NCBI RefSeq assembly: GCF_029633825.1
Contig: NZ_CP090640.1
Span: 2,356,001-2,420,000 of the forward strand
DNA: 64,000 nt
Source: Burkholderia contaminans
Lineage (GTDB): Bacteria > Pseudomonadota > Gammaproteobacteria > Burkholderiales > Burkholderiaceae
Direction: 5' to 3'
Shown: positions 1-7,080 of the stretch, piece by piece
Numbering within the stretch: the stretch's first letter is position 1
Layout of the letters: each line of letters opens with the position of its first letter
Translations under genes and position numbers: made by a program
The notes under the pieces: generated by a model
What the model saw: only the letters and a program-made list of their open reading frames with translations
Database searches by the model: none
Told to the model about the DNA's origin: nothing

Positions 1-530
1 TGGTCGGCGAGATCCGCGATCCCGAAACCGCACAGATCGCGGTGCAGGCGGCGCTGACCGGCCACCAGGTATTTACCACCGTGCACGCGAACAACGTGTT
101 CGACGTGATCGGCCGCTTCACGAACATGGAGGTCGATCCGTACAGCTTCGTATCGGCGCTGAACGGCGTCATCGCGCAGCGGCTGCTGCGCCAGTGCTGC
201 ACGGACTGTCTCGACGAGGACACGGTGGACGCGGATGCGCTCGCCCGTTCGGGCATCGACCCGGATACGGCCGGCAGCTACCTGTTTCGACGCGGCACCG
301 GGTGCGCGATGTGCCGCGGCAGCGGCTATCGCGGCCGGCGGGCGATCGCGGAGGCGCTGCGCATGAACGACGAACTGCGGCAACTGTTGTCCGAGCGCGC
401 GCCGCTCGGGCACATCAAGGCCGCGGCGCTGCGCTACGGGATGACGACGTTGCGCGCGTCGGCGCTCGACCTGGTCAGGCGCGGCGAAACGACGCTCGAG
501 GAGATCAATCGTGTCACCATGGTCGAATGA
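1..530 (+). CDS. GspE/PilB-family secretion ATPase, C-terminal part (5' end outside window)
   Basis: This is the C-terminal third of a hexameric ATPase that powers type II secretion or type IV pilus assembly from the cytoplasmic side of the inner membrane. The reading frame is open from base 3. It begins inside the Asp/Walker B box (VGEIRDPETAQIA), followed by the conserved TGHQVFTTVHAN segment. A zinc-binding tetracysteine element is visible: CCTDC, then CAMCRGSGYRGR. The next gene starts at 511, overlapping the stop codon, which supports translational coupling in one operon. GspE, PilB and MshE share these motifs, so the exact subfamily is open. The upstream half cannot be judged from this window. 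Confidence 0.9.
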   Translation, partial: VGEIRDPETAQIAVQAALTGHQVFTTVHANNVFDVIGRFTNMEVDPYSFVSALNGVIAQRLLRQCCTDCLDEDTVDADALARSGIDPDTAGSYLFRRGTGCAMCRGSGYRGRRAIAEALRMNDELRQLLSERAPLGHIKAAALRYGMTTLRASALDLVRRGETTLEEINRVTMVE

Positions 531-1386
531 TCGTCTTGCCGTCGGTGTCGGGACGCGCGAGATCGCCGTCGGCATCCGCACGCGCGCACCGTGGCGGCCG
601 GACCGGCGCGGGTTCGCCGCCGATCCGCTCAGCGTCGCCATTCCCGATGAGCAGTTCGGCAGCGAGACGGGGATGCTCGATGCGCTGCGCGCCGCGCTGG
701 CCGCGACGCACGATGCCGATGCCGATGCCGGCGCGAAGCGCGCGCCGGTGCGCGGCGGCGCGCATGTCGTGCTCGACGATTTCTGGTGTTGCCATGCGAT
801 CCTGCGCGGAGACTTCCGCGCGCTGCACGCACGCGAGCTGGAGGAAATCGCACTCGCGCATTTCTCCGACACGTACGGCGTCGCCGCGGAGTCGCTGGTT
901 GCGCGCTTCGACGTGCGGCGCGGTGGCCGTGTGCTCTTTGCCAGCGCGCTGCCGCGCACGCTGTACGACGGCATCCTCGGTGCCGGTGCATCCGGCGACG
1001 TGCCGATCCGCTGCCTGCGCGCGGCCCTTCCGGAGACGCTCAACCGGTTCGCGGTGAAGCCGGACGGCGATGCGATGCTGCTCGTCGTCGACGAGACGCT
1101 GCTGCAAGCGGTCATGATCGAGCGCGGCGAGTGGGCCGCGTACGACACGCAGCGCCTCTTTCCGGGCGAGTCCGGCGACGCGTCGCGACTCGCCGAGCTC
1201 GCCGAGCAGCTGTTCGAGCGTTCGGCGATGCGCACGGGCCTGAAGCCCGACGCCTGCAAGGTCTATCTGTCCGGCGCCGACATCGACGTTGCGCCGTTCG
1301 ACGCGCGTTTCGCCGCGGTCGCGCTGCCGGGCCGCGCGGCGCACGACGGTTCGCCCGCGCGCCGGTTGCTGGAGTACGCGCCATGA
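511..1386 (+). CDS. PilM/MshI/GspL-like assembly protein
   Basis: A 291-residue cytoplasmic-looking protein with no signal peptide or membrane segment. I do not recognise strong motifs. Its place between the ATPase and a PilN-like bitopic protein, and its length, match the actin-like PilM or the cytoplasmic half of GspL, which docks the ATPase to the inner-membrane platform. The GTG start at 511 is favoured by a GAGGAG ribosome-binding site at about 499-504; it overlaps the upstream stop by 20 bases. The last bases overlap the next gene (ATGA-type junction at 1383-1386). The call rests mainly on context and gene order. Confidence 0.6.
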   Translation: MSPWSNDRLAVGVGTREIAVGIRTRAPWRPDRRGFAADPLSVAIPDEQFGSETGMLDALRAALAATHDADADAGAKRAPVRGGAHVVLDDFWCCHAILRGDFRALHARELEEIALAHFSDTYGVAAESLVARFDVRRGGRVLFASALPRTLYDGILGAGASGDVPIRCLRAALPETLNRFAVKPDGDAMLLVVDETLLQAVMIERGEWAAYDTQRLFPGESGDASRLAELAEQLFERSAMRTGLKPDACKVYLSGADIDVAPFDARFAAVALPGRAAHDGSPARRLLEYAP

Positions 1387-1913
1387 TCCGCACGCTCGAC
1401 ATCGATTTTTGCCGGCGCCGCGCGCGCATCGGCGCCGGCGGAATGATCCTCCTCGGTGTCGCCGCGTTGCTGTGGAGCGCGTGCGCCGTCCGGCTCTGGC
1501 ACACGTACGCGGAAAACGACCGCGTCAGGGAGAGCCTGACGGTCGTCCAGCATCGCATGCTCGCGCAGCAACACGTCGCGAAGCCGCCGCCGGCCGCGGC
1601 CGCCCGGCTTGCGGAAAAGCAGAGCCAGGCCGTGCTGCGCGAGCTGACCGTGCCGTGGCAGACGCTCTTCTCGATCGTCGAGGACTATCCGGGCCATGAC
1701 GTCGCACTGATCGGCATCGACCAGAACCCGGCGCAAGGCCAGATTCGCATCACGGCCGAAGCGAAGGATCCGGACGCGATGATCGCGTACCTGAAGTACT
1801 TGCAGACGAGCGTCGTGCTGCGCGAGGCGACGCTCAACGGTCATCTCGTCGAGGAGAACGTGGCGGGCAAACCGGTGCGTTTCCAGATCACGGCCGTCTG
1901 GAGGAAATCATGA
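1383..1913 (+). CDS. PilN-like inner-membrane assembly protein
   Basis: A 176-residue bitopic protein. A short basic N-terminus (residues 1-18) precedes one hydrophobic segment at about residues 19-37, then a periplasmic domain with a coiled-coil-like stretch and a ferredoxin-like C-terminal half. This is the architecture of PilN and of the C-terminal part of GspL. The ATG at 1383 overlaps the stop of the PilM-like gene, and the 3' end overlaps the PilO-like gene at 1910. A longer open frame runs upstream of 1383 but lies inside the previous gene and lacks its own features. It probably forms the alignment subcomplex with the two genes downstream. Confidence 0.65.
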   Translation: MIRTLDIDFCRRRARIGAGGMILLGVAALLWSACAVRLWHTYAENDRVRESLTVVQHRMLAQQHVAKPPPAAAARLAEKQSQAVLRELTVPWQTLFSIVEDYPGHDVALIGIDQNPAQGQIRITAEAKDPDAMIAYLKYLQTSVVLREATLNGHLVEENVAGKPVRFQITAVWRKS

Positions 1914-2476
1914 AAGCCGATCGTTTCGCGGACCGCCTGCTCACGCTTCGCTTCGAGTGGCGACGCGCCTTCGGCCTGCCGGGGCTCGCCGGGGTGCTGA
2001 TGCTCGGCGCCGCCGCCATCACGTACGCGGCGATCGCGGGTGTCGAGTCCGACACGCGCGCGATGCTTGCGCCGGCCGGCGTGGTGCGCGCCGCACCGGG
2101 CCATCGTCTCGTCGACGTGCGCGGCACGGCGGCGGACGCGACCACGCTCGACGCGCTGCCCGCGCTCTTTCCGGCTTCTTCGCAAAGCGCGGAAGACATC
2201 GCGTCGATCTTCGAGCAGGCGCGCGACAGCCATCTGACACTCGGGTCGGCCGAGTACCAGATGACGACCGAGTCGGGCGGGCGCTTCGCGCGCTACCAGG
2301 TGCTGCTGCCCGTGAAGGACCAGTACGGCGCGATCCGGCATTTTCTCGCCTCGGTGCTGAACAACGTGCCGAACGCGGCGCTGCAGGAGATCCACGTCGA
2401 GCGTCCGGCAGTGGGCAGCAGCATTCTCGATGCGCGGGTGCGTTTCGAGCTCGTCTACCGGAGCGCCCAGCCATGA
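1910..2476 (+). CDS. PilO/GspM-like inner-membrane assembly protein
   Basis: A 188-residue protein with one hydrophobic segment at about residues 22-42 followed by a periplasmic domain. Topology, size and position directly after the PilN-like gene match PilO/GspM, which pairs with PilN and links the platform to the secretin through a PilP-like partner. It overlaps both neighbours by four bases (ATGA junctions), so the whole stretch is likely one transcript with coupled translation. Sequence motifs of this family are weak, so the assignment relies on order and topology. Confidence 0.62.
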   Translation: MKADRFADRLLTLRFEWRRAFGLPGLAGVLMLGAAAITYAAIAGVESDTRAMLAPAGVVRAAPGHRLVDVRGTAADATTLDALPALFPASSQSAEDIASIFEQARDSHLTLGSAEYQMTTESGGRFARYQVLLPVKDQYGAIRHFLASVLNNVPNAALQEIHVERPAVGSSILDARVRFELVYRSAQP

Positions 2477-3078
2477 TCTCCGCCGCCATGAAGCCCGCTT
2501 CGCGCCATCGGCTCGCGCTCGCGCTGGCTTGCCTCGTCGTCGCCGGTACCGGATATCGCGTGCTGGTGGCGGCGATGCAGCAGCCGGCGCCGGCTGCCGC
2601 AAGCATCGTGGTTCGTCACGACGGTGTGCGTGCGGCGTCCGCGCCGGTTCGTGCGCACGTCGCGCCGGCCCCTCATGCCGCAGCGCCTGCGCCTGCGCCC
2701 GCGCCGCATGCAGCGGCGCCGACCCCGCGCGAGCAGCTCGCCGCGTTGCGTGCGCCCGTGTCCGTCGAAGCCGCACACGATCCGTTCACGGCGTCGTCGT
2801 GGCTGCCGCCGCCTCCCGTCGTGCCGCCGCCGCCCGAAACGCGTCCGGCGCCGCCGACCGCGCCGCCGGTGCCGTTCGTCTATCTCGGCCAGCAGGATGC
2901 CAGGTCGGCGAAGCCGCAGGTGTTTCTCGGCAACGGAGATCAGTTGCTGATCGTTTCGCCGGGTGACGTGATCGGCGGCCAGTATCGGGTCGAGTCGGTG
3001 TCCGGGTCGAACGTGGTGCTTACCTATCTGCCGCTGAACCAGGTCCAGACGGTGCTCATTCCAGTGGAAGGAAAGTAA
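2473..3078 (+). CDS. PilP/GspC-like periplasmic linker
   Basis: A 201-residue protein with an N-terminal hydrophobic anchor (about residues 11-30), a long Ala/Pro/His-rich linker (about residues 35-130), and a small C-terminal beta domain (about residues 135-200) containing a YLGQQD segment. A C-terminal HR/PilP-type domain after a proline-rich periplasmic linker is what GspC and PilP use to bind the N0 domain of the secretin. The secretin gene starts at the next base after the stop codon (3079), consistent with this pairing. It overlaps the PilO-like gene by four bases. Confidence 0.62.
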   Translation: MISAAMKPASRHRLALALACLVVAGTGYRVLVAAMQQPAPAAASIVVRHDGVRAASAPVRAHVAPAPHAAAPAPAPAPHAAAPTPREQLAALRAPVSVEAAHDPFTASSWLPPPPVVPPPPETRPAPPTAPPVPFVYLGQQDARSAKPQVFLGNGDQLLIVSPGDVIGGQYRVESVSGSNVVLTYLPLNQVQTVLIPVEGK

Positions 3079-5370
3079 ATGAAAACCATACGTACACGGG
3101 ATGCGCGCCGCGATGGGGACGACGGCCGGTCGACATGTCTTTGCTCCGCCCCCCGGGCCGCTGCGCGATCGGCGCCGCCGGCCGGCCGCTGCGCGACGAA
3201 ACGCGCGCTGGCGATCGCCGTGGCGCTGCTCGCGTGCGGCGGATGTGCGCACGTGCCGAACCTTCACGACGATCCGACCAACGCACAGGTGAAGATCGAC
3301 GCAATGCACGACCGCAAGGAGGCCGTCGACGATCTGCTCGACAACGCGGACGCGTTTCGCCAGAAGAACGAGTTCGACGACGCGGCACGCTCCGTCTACA
3401 TGGCGATGCAACTCGATCCGACCAGCGAGCGCGCGCGCCGGATCGGCACGATGATCGACCAGGACCGCAAGCATCTCGCGATTCTGCAGGAAGCGGACCG
3501 CATGATGAAGCGCGGTTCGTACGCGCAGGCGGCCGAGCGCGTGCATCGCGTGCTGGTCGAGGATCCGGCCAATGCGATGGCGGCACGCATGCAGGCGGAG
3601 CTCAGCGAGAAGCGCCGCCAGCAACACGCGGAGCGCGACGACAAGCTCGCGGCGTCGTCGATCATGCGCACGCCGGTATCGCTGCAGTTCCGCGACGCGA
3701 ACGTGCGGATGGTGTTCGAGGCCTTGTCGCGGACATCCGGGCTGAACGTCATTTTCGATCGCGACGTGCGCGCCGACCTGAAGACGACGATCTTCGTGCA
3801 GAACGCGTCGCTGCAGGACACGGTCGACATGATCCTGCTGCAGAACCAGCTCGACAAGAAGCAGATGAACGCGAACACGCTGTTCATCTACCCGGCGACG
3901 CCGGCCAAGGAACTCGAGTACCAGGAGCTCAAGGTGCGGACGTTCCAGTTGTCGAACGTCGACGCGAAGCAGGTGCAGTCGCTGCTGAAGAGTCTGTTGA
4001 AGGTGAAGGAAGCCGTGATCGACGAGCGCGCGAACACGGTGACGATCCGCGGCACGCCCGACATGATCAAGGTCGCCGAGGAGATGATCGCCGCCCAGGA
4101 CTTGCCGGAGCCGGAAGTCATGCTCGAGGTCGAGGTATTGGAGGTGTCGCATGACCGGATGTCGCAGTTGGGCATCAACTGGCCCAGCTCCTTTACGGTG
4201 TCGACGCCGAGCTCGGCCGACACCTGGGGCGTGCTGCACCATCTGCCGATCAATGCGCTGAACGTCAGCAGCCTGTCGGCCACCGCGGACTTCAAGCTGA
4301 CCGATACCGACGCGAACCTGCTCGCGAGTCCGCGCATCCGCGCGCGCAACAAGGAGAAGGCGCGCATCATGATCGGCGACAAGGTCCCGGTGATTTCGAG
4401 CTCGAGCACGCCGAGCACCAGCGGTCCGTCGTTTACGCAGATGATCCAGTACCTCGACGTGGGCATCAAGCTCGAGGTCGAGCCGCAGGTCTATCGCGAC
4501 GGTGACGTCGGCATCAAGCTGAATCTCGAGGTCAGCAACATCACCAACACGATCTCGAGCGGCAACTCGCAGGGGCTGAGTTCGCTCGCCTACCAGATCG
4601 GTACGCGCAGTGCGGCGACCAGCCTGCGGCTGCGGGACGGCGAAACGCAGATCATGGGCGGCCTGATTTCGGACGAGGATCGCCGCAACGCGAACAAGGT
4701 GCCGGGGCTCGGGCAGTTGCCGGTGCTCGGCCGCCTGTTCTCCGATCACGGCGGCGATCACAAGAAGACCGAGATCGTGCTGCAGATCACGCCGCATATC
4801 GTCCGGCCGCAGGTGGCGGCGGATGCGGACACCCAGGAAGTATGGTCGGGCACCGACGTCAACGTGCACGCCGACCAGCTGCGACTCGATCCGGTTGCGC
4901 TGAACGCGGAGGCGCAGAACGCCGAGGTAACCGCCGCGCCGACGGCGAAGGTCGTTCCGGGCAGCGTGGGGGGCGGGACGTCGGGCGGCAGGGCGCCGAC
5001 GCCCCTGGAGGCTGCCGCGATCCGCGCGCAGCCGTCGCCCGAGAGCGGCGCGTTCGGTCAGATGCCGGCCGCACCGCGTACGACGCCGCCCCCCGAACCT
5101 TACGGCGGGCGGTTCTCGAGGCCGCAAACGGCGTTGCCTGCACCTGCCGGCGGGGTCGGCGGGGCAGCCGCGGCGGAGCCGCCCACGGGCAATGAAGTCG
5201 CGCCCGCGCCGGGCACTACCGTGACGCCGGTTGCGTCGCCCGCGCCGGCCGAGCAGTCTGCCGCGGCCGCCAATGCACCCGCCGCCGCACCGGCGGCCCC
5301 GCCCCCGACGCTGCAGATGCCGGCGGGCGACATTCCGAGCGAAAACCCGCTTCGCCCGGTCGGGAAGTGA
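3079..5370 (+). CDS. Secretin (GspD/PilQ/MshL family), lipoprotein
   Basis: A 763-residue outer-membrane channel subunit. A basic N-terminus leads to a lipobox-like ACGGC near residue 55, so it is probably lipidated. Residues of about 85-190 look like TPR-type helical repeats. An STN/N0 domain follows (about 195-275), then an N1/KH-like domain (about 280-350), then the secretin core (about 350-580) with the hallmark VPGLGQLPVLGRLFSD segment. The last 150 or so residues are a Pro/Ala/Gly-rich tail without visible domains, longer than usual for secretins. The gene follows the PilP-like gene with no gap and precedes the pseudopilins by three bases. Confidence 0.88.
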   Translation: MKTIRTRDARRDGDDGRSTCLCSAPRAAARSAPPAGRCATKRALAIAVALLACGGCAHVPNLHDDPTNAQVKIDAMHDRKEAVDDLLDNADAFRQKNEFDDAARSVYMAMQLDPTSERARRIGTMIDQDRKHLAILQEADRMMKRGSYAQAAERVHRVLVEDPANAMAARMQAELSEKRRQQHAERDDKLAASSIMRTPVSLQFRDANVRMVFEALSRTSGLNVIFDRDVRADLKTTIFVQNASLQDTVDMILLQNQLDKKQMNANTLFIYPATPAKELEYQELKVRTFQLSNVDAKQVQSLLKSLLKVKEAVIDERANTVTIRGTPDMIKVAEEMIAAQDLPEPEVMLEVEVLEVSHDRMSQLGINWPSSFTVSTPSSADTWGVLHHLPINALNVSSLSATADFKLTDTDANLLASPRIRARNKEKARIMIGDKVPVISSSSTPSTSGPSFTQMIQYLDVGIKLEVEPQVYRDGDVGIKLNLEVSNITNTISSGNSQGLSSLAYQIGTRSAATSLRLRDGETQIMGGLISDEDRRNANKVPGLGQLPVLGRLFSDHGGDHKKTEIVLQITPHIVRPQVAADADTQEVWSGTDVNVHADQLRLDPVALNAEAQNAEVTAAPTAKVVPGSVGGGTSGGRAPTPLEAAAIRAQPSPESGAFGQMPAAPRTTPPPEPYGGRFSRPQTALPAPAGGVGGAAAAEPPTGNEVAPAPGTTVTPVASPAPAEQSAAAANAPAAAPAAPPPTLQMPAGDIPSENPLRPVGK

Positions 5371-5373
5371 GCC

Positions 5374-5916
5374 GTGGCCGCGCGCAATGCAGCGACTTGC
5401 GTCGGCCGCGGCAGCCGCACCGGCCAGCGCGGCTTCACGTTGATCGAGATGGTCATCACGCTCGCGCTCGTGGCGATCCTCGCGCTCGCAATCATGCCGT
5501 TCTCCGAATTGCTCGTGCAGCGGCAGAAGGAGCAGGCGTTGAGCGCCGCGTTGCGCGAGATCCGCACCGCGCTCGATGCGTACAAGGAGGCGAGCGACGC
5601 GGGGAAGATTGACAAGGAGGCCGAATCGTCCGGCTATCCGCCGTCGCTGACCGTGCTCGTGACGGGCGTGAAAAACGCCCGCGACCCGAAGGGCGGCCTG
5701 GTGATGTTCCTGCGCCGCGTGCCGCGCGATCCGTTCTTCACCGGAGACCCCGATACGCCGGACGAGGACACCTGGGACGTGCGTGCGTACGGCACGCCGC
5801 CGGAGCCCGCGGCCGATGGGCCTCCGGGGGGCATGGAGCCCGGCAAGGACGTGTTCGACGTGACGTCGAAATCGGCGCGTATCGGCATCAACGGCATTCC
5901 GTACAAACAGTGGTGA
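5374..5916 (+). CDS. Pseudopilin with type IV prepilin signal
   Basis: A 180-residue prepilin-like protein. A basic leader ends in the prepilin peptidase site RG|FTLIEMV (cleavage after the glycine), with the conserved glutamate at mature position 5 and a hydrophobic helix of about 20 residues. The C-terminal domain is hydrophilic and Pro/Asp-rich, containing DPFFTGDPDTPDEDTW, resembling the calcium-binding region of GspG-type major pseudopilins. GTG at 5374 is chosen because it is the first in-frame start after the secretin stop. It is one of three successive pilin-like genes; which one is the major subunit is not clear. Confidence 0.82.
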   Translation: MAARNAATCVGRGSRTGQRGFTLIEMVITLALVAILALAIMPFSELLVQRQKEQALSAALREIRTALDAYKEASDAGKIDKEAESSGYPPSLTVLVTGVKNARDPKGGLVMFLRRVPRDPFFTGDPDTPDEDTWDVRAYGTPPEPAADGPPGGMEPGKDVFDVTSKSARIGINGIPYKQW

Positions 5917-5925
5917 CCGTCCATC

Positions 5926-6342
5926 ATGAAACTCGCTCGCATCCGCAGGATCCGCGGCTTCACGCTGATCGAAATCGTGGTCGTGATGGCGCTCATCGGA
6001 CTGCTTCTGACGTTGGCCGTGCCGCGCTACATGCACAGCATCGAGCATGGCAAGGAGCAGGTGAGGCTGCAGAACCTTGCGGTGATGCGCAATGCGATCG
6101 ACCAGTATTACGGCGACAACGGGCAGTATCCCGAGACGCTTGACGAGCTGGTCGCGAAGCACTATTTGCGGGCGGTGCCGGTCGATCCGGTCAACGGCGA
6201 CGACAAATGGGCGACGCTGGCATCGCCGGACGAGAACAAGCCCGGCGTGTACGACGTCGGGCCCGCGAGCGGCGCGCAGGGCGTGCTGCCGGGCGGTGCG
6301 GCGACAGCTGCGGCCGGGGCTCCGGCTGGGGCGGCGAAATGA
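5926..6342 (+). CDS. GspG-like pseudopilin
   Basis: A 138-residue prepilin with a short basic leader and the peptidase site RG|FTLIEIVVVM, including Glu5. After the hydrophobic helix comes the sequence NAIDQYYGDNGQYPETLDEL, typical of the GspG-type pseudopilin fold, then a DPVNGDDKW-type loop. The C-terminal 25 residues are Ala/Gly-rich and probably disordered. Its ATG lies ten bases after the previous stop and its own stop overlaps the start of the third pilin-like gene. Length and motif set match GspG well. Confidence 0.85.
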   Translation: MKLARIRRIRGFTLIEIVVVMALIGLLLTLAVPRYMHSIEHGKEQVRLQNLAVMRNAIDQYYGDNGQYPETLDELVAKHYLRAVPVDPVNGDDKWATLASPDENKPGVYDVGPASGAQGVLPGGAATAAAGAPAGAAK

Positions 6343-6947
6343 AGCGGGCCGGGCGCCGCGTCGCGCGCGCGCCGCATGGCCGCTGCCGCCGGCGGCAGCG
6401 CGGGCTCGTGCTGCTTGCGTTGCTGATCGCGCTGATGCTGATGTCGATCGCACTGGCCGGCGCGCTGGACGTCTGGTCGCTGCAGCGGCGCCGCGAGCAG
6501 GAGCGGCAACTGCTGTTCGTCGGCGACCAGTACCGCAAGGCCATCGTCAGCTACTACCGGCTCGCGCGCGCGTACCCGCAGACGGTCGACGATCTGCTGG
6601 AGGACACCCGCTTCGCGAAGCCCATGCACCACCTGCGCCGTGCGTATCCGGATCCGGTCAGCGGCAAGAACGACTGGTCCTTCCTGTGGCGGGGCGACCG
6701 CTTCTACGGCGTGTTCAGCAGCTCGGACGGCGCGACGATCAAGCGCGCGGGATTTCCGGATCGGTACATGGATTTCGAAGGGGCCGAGACCTATCGGCAA
6801 TGGAAGTTCCTGTACCTCGCGCCCGGGCTGTCCGCACCGGCTGCCGACGCGCCGGCGATTGCCCCGGCGATGCCGGCCAGTGCGCCGAGCCTGTCCGGTT
6901 TTCCGGGGGGCGCGCTGCCGGGGCAGGGCCTGGCCGGCCGGCATTGA
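6339..6947 (+). CDS. Atypical pseudopilin-like protein lacking Glu5
   Basis: A 202-residue protein with a very basic 21-residue N-terminus, then RG|LVLLALLIALMLM and a continued hydrophobic helix, then a globular domain containing YYRLARAYPQTVDDLLED and DPVSGKNDW, which resemble the preceding GspG-like pseudopilin. It therefore looks like a pilin paralogue whose signal keeps the glycine but lacks the FTLIE box and the +5 glutamate, a feature known for GspK-type minor pseudopilins. The ATG at 6339 overlaps the upstream stop (ATGA). The C-terminal 35 residues are Pro/Ala/Gly-rich. It is the last gene of the operon on this strand. Confidence 0.7.
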   Translation: MKRAGRRVARAPHGRCRRRQRGLVLLALLIALMLMSIALAGALDVWSLQRRREQERQLLFVGDQYRKAIVSYYRLARAYPQTVDDLLEDTRFAKPMHHLRRAYPDPVSGKNDWSFLWRGDRFYGVFSSSDGATIKRAGFPDRYMDFEGAETYRQWKFLYLAPGLSAPAADAPAIAPAMPASAPSLSGFPGGALPGQGLAGRH

Positions 6948-6961
6948 CGCGCCGGCCGCAC

Positions 6962-6996
6962 AAAAAAAAGCGCGACGCCCGCAACGGGCATCGCGC
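6962..6996 (-). terminator. Intrinsic terminator of phoX
   Basis: A 12-bp stem (6970-6981 with 6985-6996, one mismatched or wobble position, three-base loop) is followed on the minus strand by eight U residues (A8 at 6962-6969 on the plus strand). It lies 85 bases past the phoX stop and probably separates the two convergent operons. Confidence 0.85.
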
Positions 6997-7080
6997 ATCA
7001 AACGGCGTGGAGCGCCGACGAATGAACGTGATGAAGAAAGGGGCCCACCAGCGGTGGCGGACCCGCCTCGCGTGACCGGG

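Noticed and set aside
2455..6453. 1332-residue minus-strand open frame opposite the secretion locus
   Set aside because: It mirrors real plus-strand genes; composition is Arg/His/Ala-rich as expected for antisense of high-GC genes, with no domain or signal.
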